Source of the DNA: Pelobates cultripes
Taxonomy: Eukaryota; Chordata; Amphibia; Anura; Pelobatidae
Length of the DNA stretch: 64,000 bases
Direction: 5' to 3'
Assembly: GCA_933207985.1 (NCBI GenBank)
Contig: OW240916.1
Location: 80,709,179-80,773,178, forward strand
Shown here: in pieces, positions 53,867-64,000 of the stretch
Position numbering within the stretch: the first letter of the stretch is position 1
Layout: the number at the start of each line of letters is the position of its first letter
Notes under the pieces: model-generated
What the model was told of the DNA's origin: nothing
Database searches by the model: none
The model's input: only the letters and a program-made list of their open reading frames with translations
Translations under genes and position numbers: made by a program

Positions 53867-53911
53867 TTTTTTAATGTTGTGGTATTCTTGTAAGATCTCA
53901 TCATGGATAGT
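53867..53911 (-). CDS. ELL: ELL exon, occludin-homology domain part
   Basis: This 45-bp exon encodes TIHDEILQEYHNIKK in phase 0. On the minus strand it has an acceptor (TTTATTTTTCAG before ACTATC) and a donor (GTAAGT after AAAAAA). The sequence matches the helix that follows EEY in the ELL occludin-homology domain. The preceding exon (55054-55225) ends in phase 0, so the join is consistent. The remaining C-terminus is not found in the window. Confidence 0.9.
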
Positions 53912-55053
53912 CTGAAAAATAAATGGAGTTGATAAACTGCAACTCAAAATGCAGCAGACAGCACAGGATTTTTTTTTTCCAGCAATGTCACACAAAGCTG
54001 ACTTGCCCAGTATAATACTGCCCTCTAGAGGTCCAAGCTTTGCATATAAAACAAATGCTATTTGTAGTAATTTTCATTTTTTGTATTTTGAGAACATGAC
54101 TAATTAAATTAAACAAACCTCTAGCATGAATACCCAATACAATGTTATTCCAAAGCCTCCATTTAAAAATAATGTGGCATGATGGATCAATAACAGTGTT
54201 TGCTCCCAAACCACACATATAGATTTCTAAGGCAGTACTATATATTATACACAGTTTTCGAACAAATAATTGCATTTATATACAAGGCATGGGTATCTGA
54301 CTGTAGAATTATAAACTAATTATAAACCGCTAAGCATATAAGACTTCCTGAACCAGACAGCAAAAAGCAAAATATCACTGCAACTATTTGCAGGAGGAGA
54401 TGTAATATTTCATTTATTTAGAAAGTACATTTATCTTTATTTCAGATATGTGCCGAGACATTCAAACAATACAATGTTGTATATATATTCATTACAGAAA
54501 TATATTTCGTGGTTCTCTTTAGCTAGAATGCCACCATTTTAGGCATGCGGAAATGCATGCGTGCAAATGCACTGATCAAATTAGAGCAGTTAGAAGACTA
54601 GTCCTTGCCATTTGTCACACATTTACCATTTTTAAAAAAAGATTTTTAACACTGTGGCAATCCGTCTGGACAGCATAAATATGAATATGCCAACCATTCC
54701 CTTCACAGAGGGTATACTAGCACTTCGAGCATTCAGCTTTCTTAATTCTACTAAACATAAAACCATACATTATAAAACAGGCTGCCATTACTACAGTGAC
54801 GTAGTGGTGGGCTTATAACACTAAGGCCATATCGTGCAACTGAATCCTCATATTTGTTAGCTGACATAGGCAATTTTAAGTAGACTTATAAAATGTATAA
54901 TTGTACGTTTATCTGTGCACTGCTCTTTAATCTGTATATTGTAGAAATTTTGGTTTCTACGGCAGCACCATTGCTGTGAGATGCATGTCCAGTGTGTGCC
55001 CCAATTTCCTTTTTTTCTTTATTATGCTCCCTTTCAGCACACCATCAGTTTAC

Positions 55054-55225
55054 CTTGTATTCCTCTGTGCCCTGACAGAGCTGTTTAATCTTTGCATCAA
55101 GCTGTGTAAACCTGCGAGTTATCCGTTCTATCCTAGAATGCAAGTCTCTGTATACATTGTACTCTGCATTGAAGTCATTCTTGTAAATTTGACGCTGCTC
55201 CTGAGATGAGATTGCAGAGTATTTC
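55054..55225 (-). CDS. ELL: ELL exon, core of the occludin-homology domain
   Basis: A 172-bp exon with acceptor CATCTCCAG and donor GTAAAC. It encodes KYSAISSQEQRQIYKNDFNA, then EYNVYRDLHSRIERITRRFT and QLDAKIKQLCQGTEEYK. This is the conserved occludin/ELL domain, a helical hairpin at the C-terminus of ELL proteins known to contact AFF-family scaffolds of the super elongation complex. RIERITRRFTQLDA and SSxEQRQxYKNDFNAEY match ELL better than ELL2 or ELL3 as I know them. The first base completes a codon with the previous exon (PDYVL-KY). Confidence 0.95.
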
Positions 55226-55330
55226 CTGGAGATGAACAAACAGTATGTGTTAAGGGCATTCACACAGATAAAATGGTAAGACAAAAAAATATTAAAAAAA
55301 AAATTTAAAAAAAGCAAACGAAAAACTTAC

Positions 55331-55397
55331 AATACATAATCTGGCATTTCCGACGTTGATGTTGGGACACTGGAATTACCACACGCGCCATTTAAAT
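55331..55397 (-). CDS. ELL: ELL exon, linker before the occludin-homology domain
   Basis: A 67-bp exon with acceptor TTTTGTCTAG and donor GTAAGT, encoding (D)LNGACGNSSVPTSTSEMPDYV and the first two bases of a Leu codon. The SSVPTSTSE-PDY sequence is the conserved entry into the ELL occludin-homology domain. The phase (two bases at each end) agrees with both neighbours. Confidence 0.93.
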
Positions 55398-55978
55398 CTA
55401 GACAAAAATGGAACAGACTGAGAATCAAATGCTTGCAATACTATTGCAAAAGATGTAACAGTAAAAAATCTCCTTACTATTATGAATGTGTGTAGCTCCA
55501 TTGTATTGCACAACACTTCACAATTATAAAACTCATTAGTGGAATATTTATTTTTACAGTATCCTTAGTATTTGGTTACCATCCTAACCAGTAATGTCAT
55601 GAAAGGAGAATAGGCACAGTGCATGAATGAGGCATTGGATACCCTAAATTTCTTAAACAGGTGCAATTATAAAATAGTATTGCAAAATAGCATCTTACAA
55701 AAAATAGTTCAATGTACATAAATTCACAGAAAATAAAACTTGGTAACTAAATACTTAATCTAAAAATTTAAGAAAATATAGAATGTAAATATATCTTGCA
55801 TGCAAAAAAAAAAAAAAAATATATATATCATGTTTTTAACGTTGGACAATAACGTGTCTTTTCTCCCCTCCAGAGAACTGGTGAATGAAGCTCCATTTTC
55901 AAGTTGATGAATTCTTACCGCAGAAGTATTAACACTCTGAACTGGTATCCTGCTTAGTGCACCAGAGTAATTAGTTCT

Positions 55979-57260
55979 AGGGAATCGACCGATTATCAGT
56001 TTTGCTGATATTATCGGCCAATATTCAGAGTTTTTAAAATTATCGTGATCGGCCTATAATCTTGCCGATGACTCCAGCGCGAGCGCCCAATCTGTCCTCT
56101 CTCCAGGTCTCGCGATTCACGAGTCCTGGCCGTCAAAGCGTTCCAGCTCATAGACATAGAATACCTAGGTGTCGCATTGCGTGCTGAGCGTCGAGGAATG
56201 CGGGCACCATCTTGGACTGGTCCCCGCTCTTCTGAAGCTATTGAAGAACCCTTAGAAAGGCCATCTCACAAAAGGTAAGTGAAGGACTTGGGGCACTTAT
56301 AGTCCTTAATACCCCTACCCCATTTCATTAATACCCCTACAGTGTTAATACCCCTACCCCAACCTATTCCAGCACACAGTTATCGGTGTTAATACATATA
56401 GTGTGCTGGGGTAGGGGTACTAACACTGTGTGTGCTGGGGTAGGGGTACTAACACTGTGTGTGCTGGGTTAGGGGTATTAATGACTAGGTGTGCTGGGTT
56501 AGGGGTATTAATGACTAGGTGTGCTGGGATAAGCTGGGGTAGGGGTATTAATGACATGGGGTAGGGGCATTAAGGGGGTAGGAGTATTAAGGACTAGGAC
56601 TAGGGGTATTAAGGGGTAGGGGTATAAAGGCCTATAAGTGTCCCAAGTCCTTCACTTACCTTTTGTGAGATGGACTCTCCGAGTGTTCAATAGCTTCAGT
56701 AGAGCGGCGACCGGTCCAAGATGGCGCCCGCATTCCTCGATGCTCAGTACACAATGCCATAGACGTGCGGCGTCTATGTGTTCTATGTCTATGTTCCCGC
56801 GGCAAAGCTCAGCGTGGAAAAACTAGTCACGCGAATCGCAGGGCTTTTAAAGAGGAGCTGGAGACCCGGGCCTGAAGTAGTGCTGTCTGGCGGCCGTCTA
56901 GTCTAGTCTGCTCTGCCACTTGAGTGCCAATTGGTACGCCAATTTTATCCTTCTGGTCTGTAAATTTTCTTTACTCCAATTAACAGTTACTCACTCAGTC
57001 AGTGAGGGGGAGGTGGTGGATATGGCACTGTATGATAATGAAGCTCTGGGTGTATATTGGCACTATATTGTAAATAATAAAGCCCTTGGTAGTATATTGG
57101 CACTATAAAATGATAATAAAGCACTGTGAGTGGGTAGTATACTATACAAAGCACTATACAAATGATAATAAAGCCCTGGGTATTGTATTGGGTAATATAT
57201 TGGCATTATACAATTGATAATAACAACTTCACCCCAAGGTACTGGATATATGCTGCTGCT
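55979..57260. mobile_element. Foldback repeat element in an ELL intron
   Basis: It begins GGAATCGACCGATTATCAG with TATTATCGGCC, the style of a common DNA-transposon end. Arms at about 56095-56305 and 56625-56870 are imperfect inverted copies (ACCTTTTGTGAGATGG, GAAGCTATTGAA/TTCAATAGCTTC, CGAGGAATGCGGGC/GCCCGCATTCCTCG). Between them is a GGGGTAGGGGTATTAA tandem repeat (56310-56625). After the right arm, ATAATAAAGC-CTGGG-TATATTGGCACTATA units repeat to about 57215. Exact ends are not resolved. Confidence 0.65.
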
Positions 57261-57393
57261 GCTGCTGGGAGAAATATGAATTAAAATGAGCTGAAGAGTG
57301 GTCAATCATACAGAGAAGAGGAGATGGAGGACACATGCTTTTCTGCGTTATGGCCAATGGGTTAACTTGGCACTGGCAGCACATAGGCCACAT

Positions 57394-57445
57394 TAAAGGA
57401 AAACTATCGTGCCAACCCAGGAAAGCAAACTCGTTTTCCTAGCTT
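57394..57445. mobile_element. TTAA-type MITE end fragment
   Basis: TTAAAGGAAAACTATCGTGCC followed by CAAACTCGTTTTCCT, the left end of the 48705 family. Confidence 0.65.
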
Positions 57446-58110
57446 CCCCCTCATACTATGCACATTTGCTACATTTGGCACACATGGGCTCTACTACTGT
57501 ATCTTGCTTAAAACTCCACATTCGGGCATCAATTTGGCTCAATGGACCACTGGGATCAGAAACGTGCATCAGCTATACCAGGACAAACAGCTCAGTTTAT
57601 CCCCTCAGATCTATTCAGATTATCAAGCACCATAAAAAGTGATTTATGTTTCACATTAAACATACTCTATGTCTCTTGAATGCACATCCCTAAGATGAAC
57701 TAGTCTGTATACATTCAAAGAGTTTGATAAAACCAATATCAAATTTTCCATTGGGTCAACTAAAACAAAATTCTTATGTAGACGAACTGCCTTACCTGAG
57801 TCAATGGAAAAACAAAAACAGAATGTGGGAAAACGTTTCCACCTGAAATCTGGCAATGGGCAGCTATTCAAATACTAAATGTTTGACTGCACTAGTCACT
57901 GGGAAACAAGCAAAAAGTTACGGATACGTTGTGCTTGGTACCACACAAATTATCCTGCATATACCCAGGTTCCTTTTCAACATGCTGAAGGCCATGACAT
58001 CAAAAACCATCTCATCATCACCTTGAGCTGGATGCCATCTTGCAACGCTCCAATCTCGAAGCTGAATAACAGCCTGTTCTCCGGGGATTCAACATCTCCA
58101 CCATCTGCAT
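57446..58110. other. ELL intron; no gene recognised
   Basis: No terminal repeats or coding sequence supported. Confidence 0.4.
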
Positions 58111-59632
58111 AAGCACAGGCATACCCTGAGGTGCACACCAAGAGGCATTCTATGCCGATCCTACACGCCACCAAAGCGTAACGACAAAAGCGGGGGCCTG
58201 GGGCCCACAGACCACCCACAGGCCTAGAACCGTCTGCACTATTTGACGGCCTAGAACCCTTTGAGGACTCCGATATGGAGGCTTCCCCCTTCGCTCCTCT
58301 ACCTGATCAGACACAGACCATGGGGCGACAGACACAGAAGCTGAACCAGGAGCCACCCTCTAGGACCAGAGACATCAGGTCCATGCTTCAGCGGCAGCCA
58401 CAAACCAAAATGGCAGCGACGGTGGGACAATGCCAGCTGGTGCAGGTGTGACATAGCCTGACCCGGCCTCTGAACAGGTACTTCACCCTGCAGTTGACAA
58501 GAAGGGATCAGCCTCGGTCACACAACGTGACTTTTACAATCTGGACACAGAGATTAAGGGCCTATTAGCAGCTGATGTGGCAGTAATAAAAACTGTCTGC
58601 TACAGATTGTAAATCAGAGTAACAGCATCAGAGGGCAACATCACAGACCTCAAGATGGGCCTGTCATCCCTAACAGACACTGTTTTAACCCTACAAGCTA
58701 ATCAACAAGCCCCTTCACTTCATTACACAGCTCTTGACAAGTCACGGCTCAACCACCTGAAAATAAGGGGGTATATCTGACCCAATCACGCTTGATGAGC
58801 TCACACCATTTGCGGAGGCTGGTGGCTTCAGTGCTTCCACCAAGCCAGGCAAAGAAGTTCTCCCTGGATGGAATCTATCAAATGCCGATCTCAGGCACAG
58901 CTCAGGCGACAGTGACAAGAGACGTCATCACCCGCTGTTCCACCTCGCAGGGCAAACTATCCTTGCTGACAGCACTATGGGGCAAGACGCCATTAACACT
59001 TGAAAGCTCTACACTCTCCTACTACCAAGATATTACAAGGTCCTCTCTGCAGTGGAGAAGATAACTGAATCCGGTTACCAGCCAGCTTAGATCAGCAGTA
59101 GTGGAATATCATTGGAGATCACACAGGTTCCTGGTGGACTGTACACAAAATATCTACGCCTGCCGAAGCACAAAATTTTACGGAATCTAGGCTTGACTGG
59201 CCCAAAGAATGACCCTGCACAACAAACCAGCTCACAGACACGAGACCCAAAGATAGATGTCCCCTCCACTTCTGTGGTACTCCCAACCTCCTCACCAGGG
59301 ACTTGAATACACAGAGGATGCTGTTGCTAAGCTGCAGTTCGAACTTTTATGTTCACCAATAACCCCCCCCTCCTGTCCCCTTGGTTAGGGGTATACTTAG
59401 AAGACAGCCAGACTGTGCACTTTCCACTTGGTCACACTTTTGTGCTCTTAAACTGTGTCGACGATCTCCCTAAGCTGTTGTACCATTGTGTCACAATGTC
59501 AATACTTTGTTGTTTCACTCTTGACCCGTTTGTCATCTTGGTACATAAGTTGTCTCCTGTAACAAATTTTATATGCACCATGTCCCTTAAAAAAAAAAAA
59601 AAAAAAAAAAATCACAAAAATAAAAAAATTAA
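58110..59632 (+). mobile_element. Second ORF1-only L1-type element, with poly(A) tail
   Basis: An ORF1 remnant (58330-59060) is followed by about 520 bp without any RT similarity and a poly(A) stretch (59589-59611) with further A-rich sequence. Like the copy at 29262-31500 it lacks ORF2, and both carry a TTGGTTAGGGGTA / ATGGTTAGGGGTA phrase in the 3' part. Confidence 0.72.
58330..59060 (+). pseudogene. L1-type ORF1 protein, decayed
   Basis: MGRQTQKLNQEPPSRTRDIR with SMLQRQ (about 58322-58385) corresponds to MGRRSQK...DIGALLQR of the first copy. A helical segment (IKGLLAADVAVIKT) and, from 58792, LRRLVASVLPPSQAKKFSLD, then GIYQMPISGTAQATVTRDVI, KLSLLTALW and LSYYQDITRSSLQWRR match the L1 ORF1 RRM and C-terminal domains. 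Stops and frameshifts occur throughout the N-terminal half. Confidence 0.8.
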
Positions 59633-60884
59633 ATAAAACCTCTCATTTACAAAAAGTGACTTCACTCTACCTCAACTCCACAGATGCCCAGCTTTTAGTT
59701 GTTTGCTCAGGTTTTCAGAGACAAAAAAATTCCTTTCAATGTATAGCAGACTTAAAATTTTTTAAAGAAAATTGCATCAACTCTTAAAAACACTGTCAAA
59801 GTTTGAGTAAATGTCCTCTTGGAATAGCTTATGCACTGCAGTCTCTTCTTCCCTCCTCTTCCTTTGCTTACCCTACATGTCTTTGACGCCTTCTGTAAGC
59901 GGATTGTGTTTAAATCCATATTAAATGTCATATTGGATTGTTTGTTGTAAGCATGACATATTACTTGATCACTGTTCTTCATAGTGGGATTTTCTCGCTT
60001 TTTGTGCTCTAAAAATTCATATAAAACCCGAGCCTAAAAACGAAAGTGTTTGATCCTCTTCCTAAACTTATCTTTGCTGATCACCTCACAAACACACTGT
60101 TCAGTTTCCCTCTAGACCGCATGGAAAGAGCTGCTGACCTCTTATCTCTGATAAATATGAGTAGCAAGGGTAGGAGAGGGCAAATTATTAAAGCAGAGTG
60201 CATGCATGATTGTAGGCATCATGATTATTGATATAGCCACAAACTTAAATATATACACATATAAGCATACATACATTCCAAGAAAGAGAGGACATGTTTC
60301 AAGACAAAGTGTAGGACTGAAAATGTGACCTTGTGTTGTGACTGCTGTAATTTTTAATAAAGGCAGCTTTTGAGATACACAAAAGTTCAGTGAGTGTGTG
60401 CTTAATTGGAACGTGGCACTCTGGTACTTTCATAGTTTTTTTAGAGAGAGTGCAAGGCCCCTGGGTGTGTGTGTAAATACACCTAGGCATACATATTAAT
60501 ACCCACTGAGTGCTATTAATGCTTACACAAATCTATTCAATGGTACCATCCTTACTTAGATCTGTATAAATCTTAAAACAAAGTTTTTTTGTTTTGTTTT
60601 TTGTAAAGAGCAGTGGACCACTAGTTATTACCCTAATAGATGTTCACCAAATCATGCTGTCACAAACCTTTTTCTTTGTCATTTCCAACTGGTGGAAAGA
60701 AAAAGTTATGCAGGTGCTCGGGGTGACTAGTGAAAGTCTACATTTACAGAAATTGAGAAAAAAAAAAAAAAAAAAAAGAAGTGGAGTCAGAGTTAGGGAG
60801 ACTGTGTAAAGAACAAAGAAATATAACCTGGGCCTGGTGAGACATATAGAAAAACAATGCATGTACAAAGTTGTGTTTTCTCAC

Positions 60885-61326
60885 CTATAACATCCTGTGG
60901 AGTATTGCCAATTAAGACAGATTTGTTTTGCTTCTCCTCTGTAATCTTCTCCTTAACTCGCGCTCTCTCTTTTTGCCTTTTAGATTTCTTTTTGGGTTTC
61001 CCATGAGGGGAGTTACAGTTTTGTCTAACCTCAGCAGTGCAGTCTGTCTGAGGTGAGTGGCCAAGCCTCTCAGAGGCCTCTTGGCTCACACAGTCTCTAT
61101 GCTGGGTTTCAGTGCTGGAATCAGAAAGGGGGTCGAGAGATGCTGGTAGGTGGGAGCTGGAACTGACTGGGTCAGATGAAAACGGCTGGGTAGAGAGTGG
61201 ATCCTTCCCGTTGGAGGAATTTAGCTTTCCATTAATAGCAGGCTGGGATCGATGGGTAAAATGGGATATCCGAGGTTTCTTGTTATTTAATGGATCAATA
61301 AATTCTGGATTCTGTGTGGGTCGCTT
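60885..61326 (-). CDS. ELL: ELL exon, central linker region
   Basis: A 442-bp exon with acceptor CTACCACATAG and donor GTGAGA. It encodes KRPTQNPEFIDPLNNKKPRI, SHFTHRSQPAINGKLNSSNG, a Ser/Pro-rich stretch, and a basic segment PKKKSKRQKERARVKEK that may act as a nuclear localisation signal, ending DVI plus the first base of Asp. The PxFIDPLxNKKPRISHFTxRxQPAxNGKL block is strongly conserved in ELL. The product acts in the nucleus to suppress pausing of RNA polymerase II. Upstream exons lie beyond the right edge. A 5.5-kb intron loaded with repeats separates it from the next exon. Confidence 0.95.
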
Positions 61327-62840
61327 CTATGTGGTAGAATGAAAGAGGGGGAAATGTTATGGGTTAAAACCAGTTTTAAACAGAATGGTTAGCAAAAATT
61401 ACATTTATTTCCATAGAAATAACCAAGTGTGCCTAAGTTGGTCTTTTTCCAAGGTCCTACTTGAGATCTGTAGATGATGCACAATAGTATTTATTTTATT
61501 TATTTTTAAATCTGCATTAATTTGACCTCCCCACAGCAGTACTTCACTATATGCCAACTATGCAGTTAAACAGGACCTTCTAGACCAAACACAACGTGGA
61601 CAAAACTAAAAGGTTTCACAGAAGAGTGGAAGCTGTTAAAGGTGGGAACAACAGCATAAGGTCTATATATTTAGAATGCAAGGTCATAAAAGCCCCTGTT
61701 GGTGTAATGGTCAGGTGCCCAAAAGCTTTTTTCCATATACTGTATACACACACGAGAACACATGTGCAGTGCAACATTAAAGTACAATGCTCGTGGGTTG
61801 AGTGCCGTTTACATAGTACAAGCCTGTTTAACCATGGTTCACAAGCCAAAAAGCAACAAATGAATTATTAATGAAAATAAGTGTGATCATGAGATTGGCT
61901 GCTAAAAGACAATTATCACTGAATTTCGAGTCTCTGCACTTTTTATGCACATGCTGCTATAGATCTATTCTAGGCTATAACAAGAGACACTAAGGTTTGG
62001 TTAATGCATGTGTGTATGTATGTATGTATAATATAAATTTATATAATAGAAAATCATTTACAAGTCTTCACAACTTCAGTTAGAATAACCATCACTAGAT
62101 GGCAGTGTTATACAAGTACAAATCACTCAATGTTTGTAGACCTCTATGATATAATTAATTAAAATGGACCAAACAAACATTGCAAATGCTTATTTGGTAC
62201 AAATACAACAGGAGAAGATTAACGGGTAGACACAAAATTATTGCTCTTACCCTTCTAAAAGACATTAAGTTATCTAAAGAGAGCTACTAACATTAAAATA
62301 AAAATTGACATTGATACTTTGCAGCAGAGTCTCAAGTAAGCAGATTTTGGACCAGTTTGCTAAATTCAACAATGTTTTCCCTGTACCGGAGACATATGCA
62401 ATACTACTATTTATAAAATGCTAAAACGTGCTCTGCAAAGGAATGCCAAGCAAACTAATACTATAACGTTTTGCTATGTTCTACTTGTCGCTGTTGTGGA
62501 GATTAATGCTTGCTTGGATTTTCAGGTATGACAAAAAAAAAGAAAAAAATTACAAAAACATTAATAAAAAAAAACTAAAAACAAAACAAAAAAAACTAAT
62601 CAAGTGGAATAATTCAGCGTGAATGCACGTGTGCCTATGTGTGTATACTGTTACTATTAATACATGTGTATTTACCTATATAATGCCAGTGTGAATGCAT
62701 TATATCGGGAGCACTGAAAACGGGATGTAACAAAGTTACAAAGGAGTAGGATAGACTTGTATTTTAGTGGACCCTTTCCAAGTGGTTTTAGTGCACAAAT
62801 TAGTTTTGTGAGAACATTTCTTATACTTCTCAGCAGAAAA
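61327..62840 (-). other. ELL intron; no exon recognised
   Basis: AT-rich intronic DNA with TGTATGTATG-type and A-rich tracts. Nothing further is supported. Confidence 0.5.
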
Positions 62841-62847
62841 TCTGTTT

Positions 62848-63265
62848 AGAAACATAGAATGTGACGGCAGATAAGAACCATTCGGCCCATCTAGTCTGCC
62901 CAATTTTCTAAATACTTTCATTAGTCCCTGGCCTTATCTTATAGTTAGGATAGCCTTATGCCTATCCCACGCATGCTTAAACTCCTTTACTGTGTTAACC
63001 TCTACCACTTCAGCTGGAAGGCTGTTCCATGCATCCACTACCCTCTCAGTAAAGTAATACTTCCTGATATTATTTTTAAACCTTTGTCCCTCTAATTTAA
63101 GACTGTCCTCTTGTTGTGGTAGTTTTTCTTCTTTTAAATATAGTGTCCTCCTTTACTGTGTTGATTCCCTTTATATATTTAAATGTTTCTATCATATCCC
63201 CCCCTGTCTCGTCTTTCCTCCAAGCTATACATGTTAAGATCCTTTAACCTTTCCTGGTAAGTTTT
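62848..63265 (-). mobile_element. CR1-like LINE 3' end
   Basis: The minus strand, with frame changes, reads RRDRGDMIETFKYIKGIN, KTTTTRGQSLKLEGQRF, IRKYYFTERVVDAWNSLPAE and FKHAWDRHKA. These are the recognisable C-terminal boxes of a CR1-type RT, followed by the tail AGATGGGCCGAATGGTTCTT. It is strongly 5' truncated and lies in an ELL intron in the same orientation as the gene. Confidence 0.68.
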
Positions 63266-63940
63266 TACTCAAATCAATTTGCTGTCTGTGTCTGTATATG
63301 AATATAGACCTGTAAAGGTCTACCTCCGTGGGTGTATAAACAATTAAGTTTTTTTTTCACAAAAAGTTAAAATACAAAATAAAAAACTATTTGTCAAACT
63401 GAACAAACATAAGAAAATAAATATTGTGATTTAGATTATAACAAATGTAAATGTGATTACGAAAAAAAAAAAAAAGATTTCTAAAATTCCTTGGTCAAAA
63501 ACTCCCATTTCAAAGAGTCTGCCTTTTCAAGCAGGAGGCTTGACACAAACTGACCACATATTATAAACAGCTCAACTGTAAATGTGTGTGGGTAGTTAAA
63601 CATTCAGATCCAGAAAAGGTGAAGGCAGACATTCAAGCTTCTTACAGGGATGGGCCAAATCGCTGTATCACCTATATAATCAGGAAGTGATTCATTTCCT
63701 GTATGATTTAGTCATCAACATATTGAGCAATCTCAGGCTTTCTAGTGGACAGATTAAAATTGCATCCAAACAAGTTCTTAAAAGAAAAATACATTTTGGG
63801 ATAAAGCCACAAAATGATACTTTTACATGGCTTTAAATATTAGTGTAAAAAAATAAAAAATGAAAAAAAAATTGTCAAGCTTTCCAGACTGAACAAAAAA
63901 AAATAAAAATAAAAAATAAGAAATACACAAAGCTATTCTA
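63266..63940. other. No gene recognised
   Basis: A/T-rich sequence with several A runs; no coding or terminal-repeat evidence. Confidence 0.45.
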
Positions 63941-64000
63941 TAGTGCCAGGAAAACAAAGACGGTTATCTGGCACTATAGGCTCCTGCAGTGCCCACCCCC
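63940..64000. mobile_element. TTAA-type MITE end at the window edge
   Basis: CTATAGTGCCAGGAAAACAA with the inverted TTATCTGGCACTATAG, then GTGCCCACCCCC, equals the left end of the copy at 48705 (without a visible TTAA). It continues beyond the window. Confidence 0.75.

Noticed and set aside
61680..61740. Possible tRNA-like phrase GTTGGTGTAATGGTCAGGTG
   Set aside because: It lacks the paired arms and a T-loop box at the right spacing; it does not fold as a tRNA by eye.
1..64000. A defence, secretion or biosynthetic gene system
   Set aside because: All recognisable coding sequence belongs to ELL or to transposable elements; nothing supports a clustered host system.

Overview
This is animal nuclear DNA that is very rich in transposable elements. 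The one host gene I can support is ELL, the RNA polymerase II elongation factor, on the minus strand. Four spliced coding exons are visible between about 53.87 and 61.33 kb, and they encode the C-terminal part including the occludin-homology domain. The mix of mobile elements points to an amphibian, probably a frog: Ngaro and DIRS tyrosine-recombinase retrotransposons, Penelope-like elements (PLEs) with hammerhead-like motifs, L1/Tx1- and L2/CR1-like LINEs, Tc1 elements, hAT elements and many TTAA-flanked (T2/Kolobok-like) MITEs. The organism call is inference.

Layout. 1-4.2 kb is a large imperfect inverted repeat with minisatellites. 4.2-6.9 kb is a badly decayed Ngaro-like element running RT, RNase H, tyrosine recombinase (YR), SGNH hydrolase. 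7.2-9.3 kb is a mosaic: a hAT element inside a DIRS recombinase gene, an LTR fragment and an L1-type RT fragment. 9.9-12.2 kb is a hAT-like element with a second hAT element nested in it; both have perfect 8-bp target duplications. 12.3-14.8 kb holds a probable solo LTR, a truncated Tc1-like transposon and a DIRS RNase H fragment. 15.5-16.2 kb is a 694-bp uninterrupted alternating purine/pyrimidine tract. 16.2-18.4 kb holds an LTR-like repeat and a DIRS RT fragment.

18.8-28.3 kb holds two different Ngaro elements, both on the minus strand and joined end to end, each with the split direct repeats of the group. 28.4-33.5 kb is a PLE on the minus strand interrupted by an ORF1-only L1-like insert, followed by a Tc1-like transposase (33.5-34.5 kb). 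37.0-41.0 kb is a PLE insertion made of two near-identical 1.8-kb inverted arms, bounded by a 14-bp target duplication. Next come a solo Gypsy-type LTR (41.15-41.67 kb, TSD CCATC), an L2/CR1-like LINE 3' end (43.2-44.3 kb), several TTAA-type MITEs, a 740-bp TA-flanked MITE and large minisatellites (49.5-52.0 kb). The ELL exons follow, with a foldback element and a second ORF1-only L1 in one intron and a CR1-like fragment near the right edge.

Almost every transposon gene is broken by stops, frameshifts or deletions. Its proteins are therefore annotated as pseudogene fragments. Family names rest on motif recognition by eye; no search was run.
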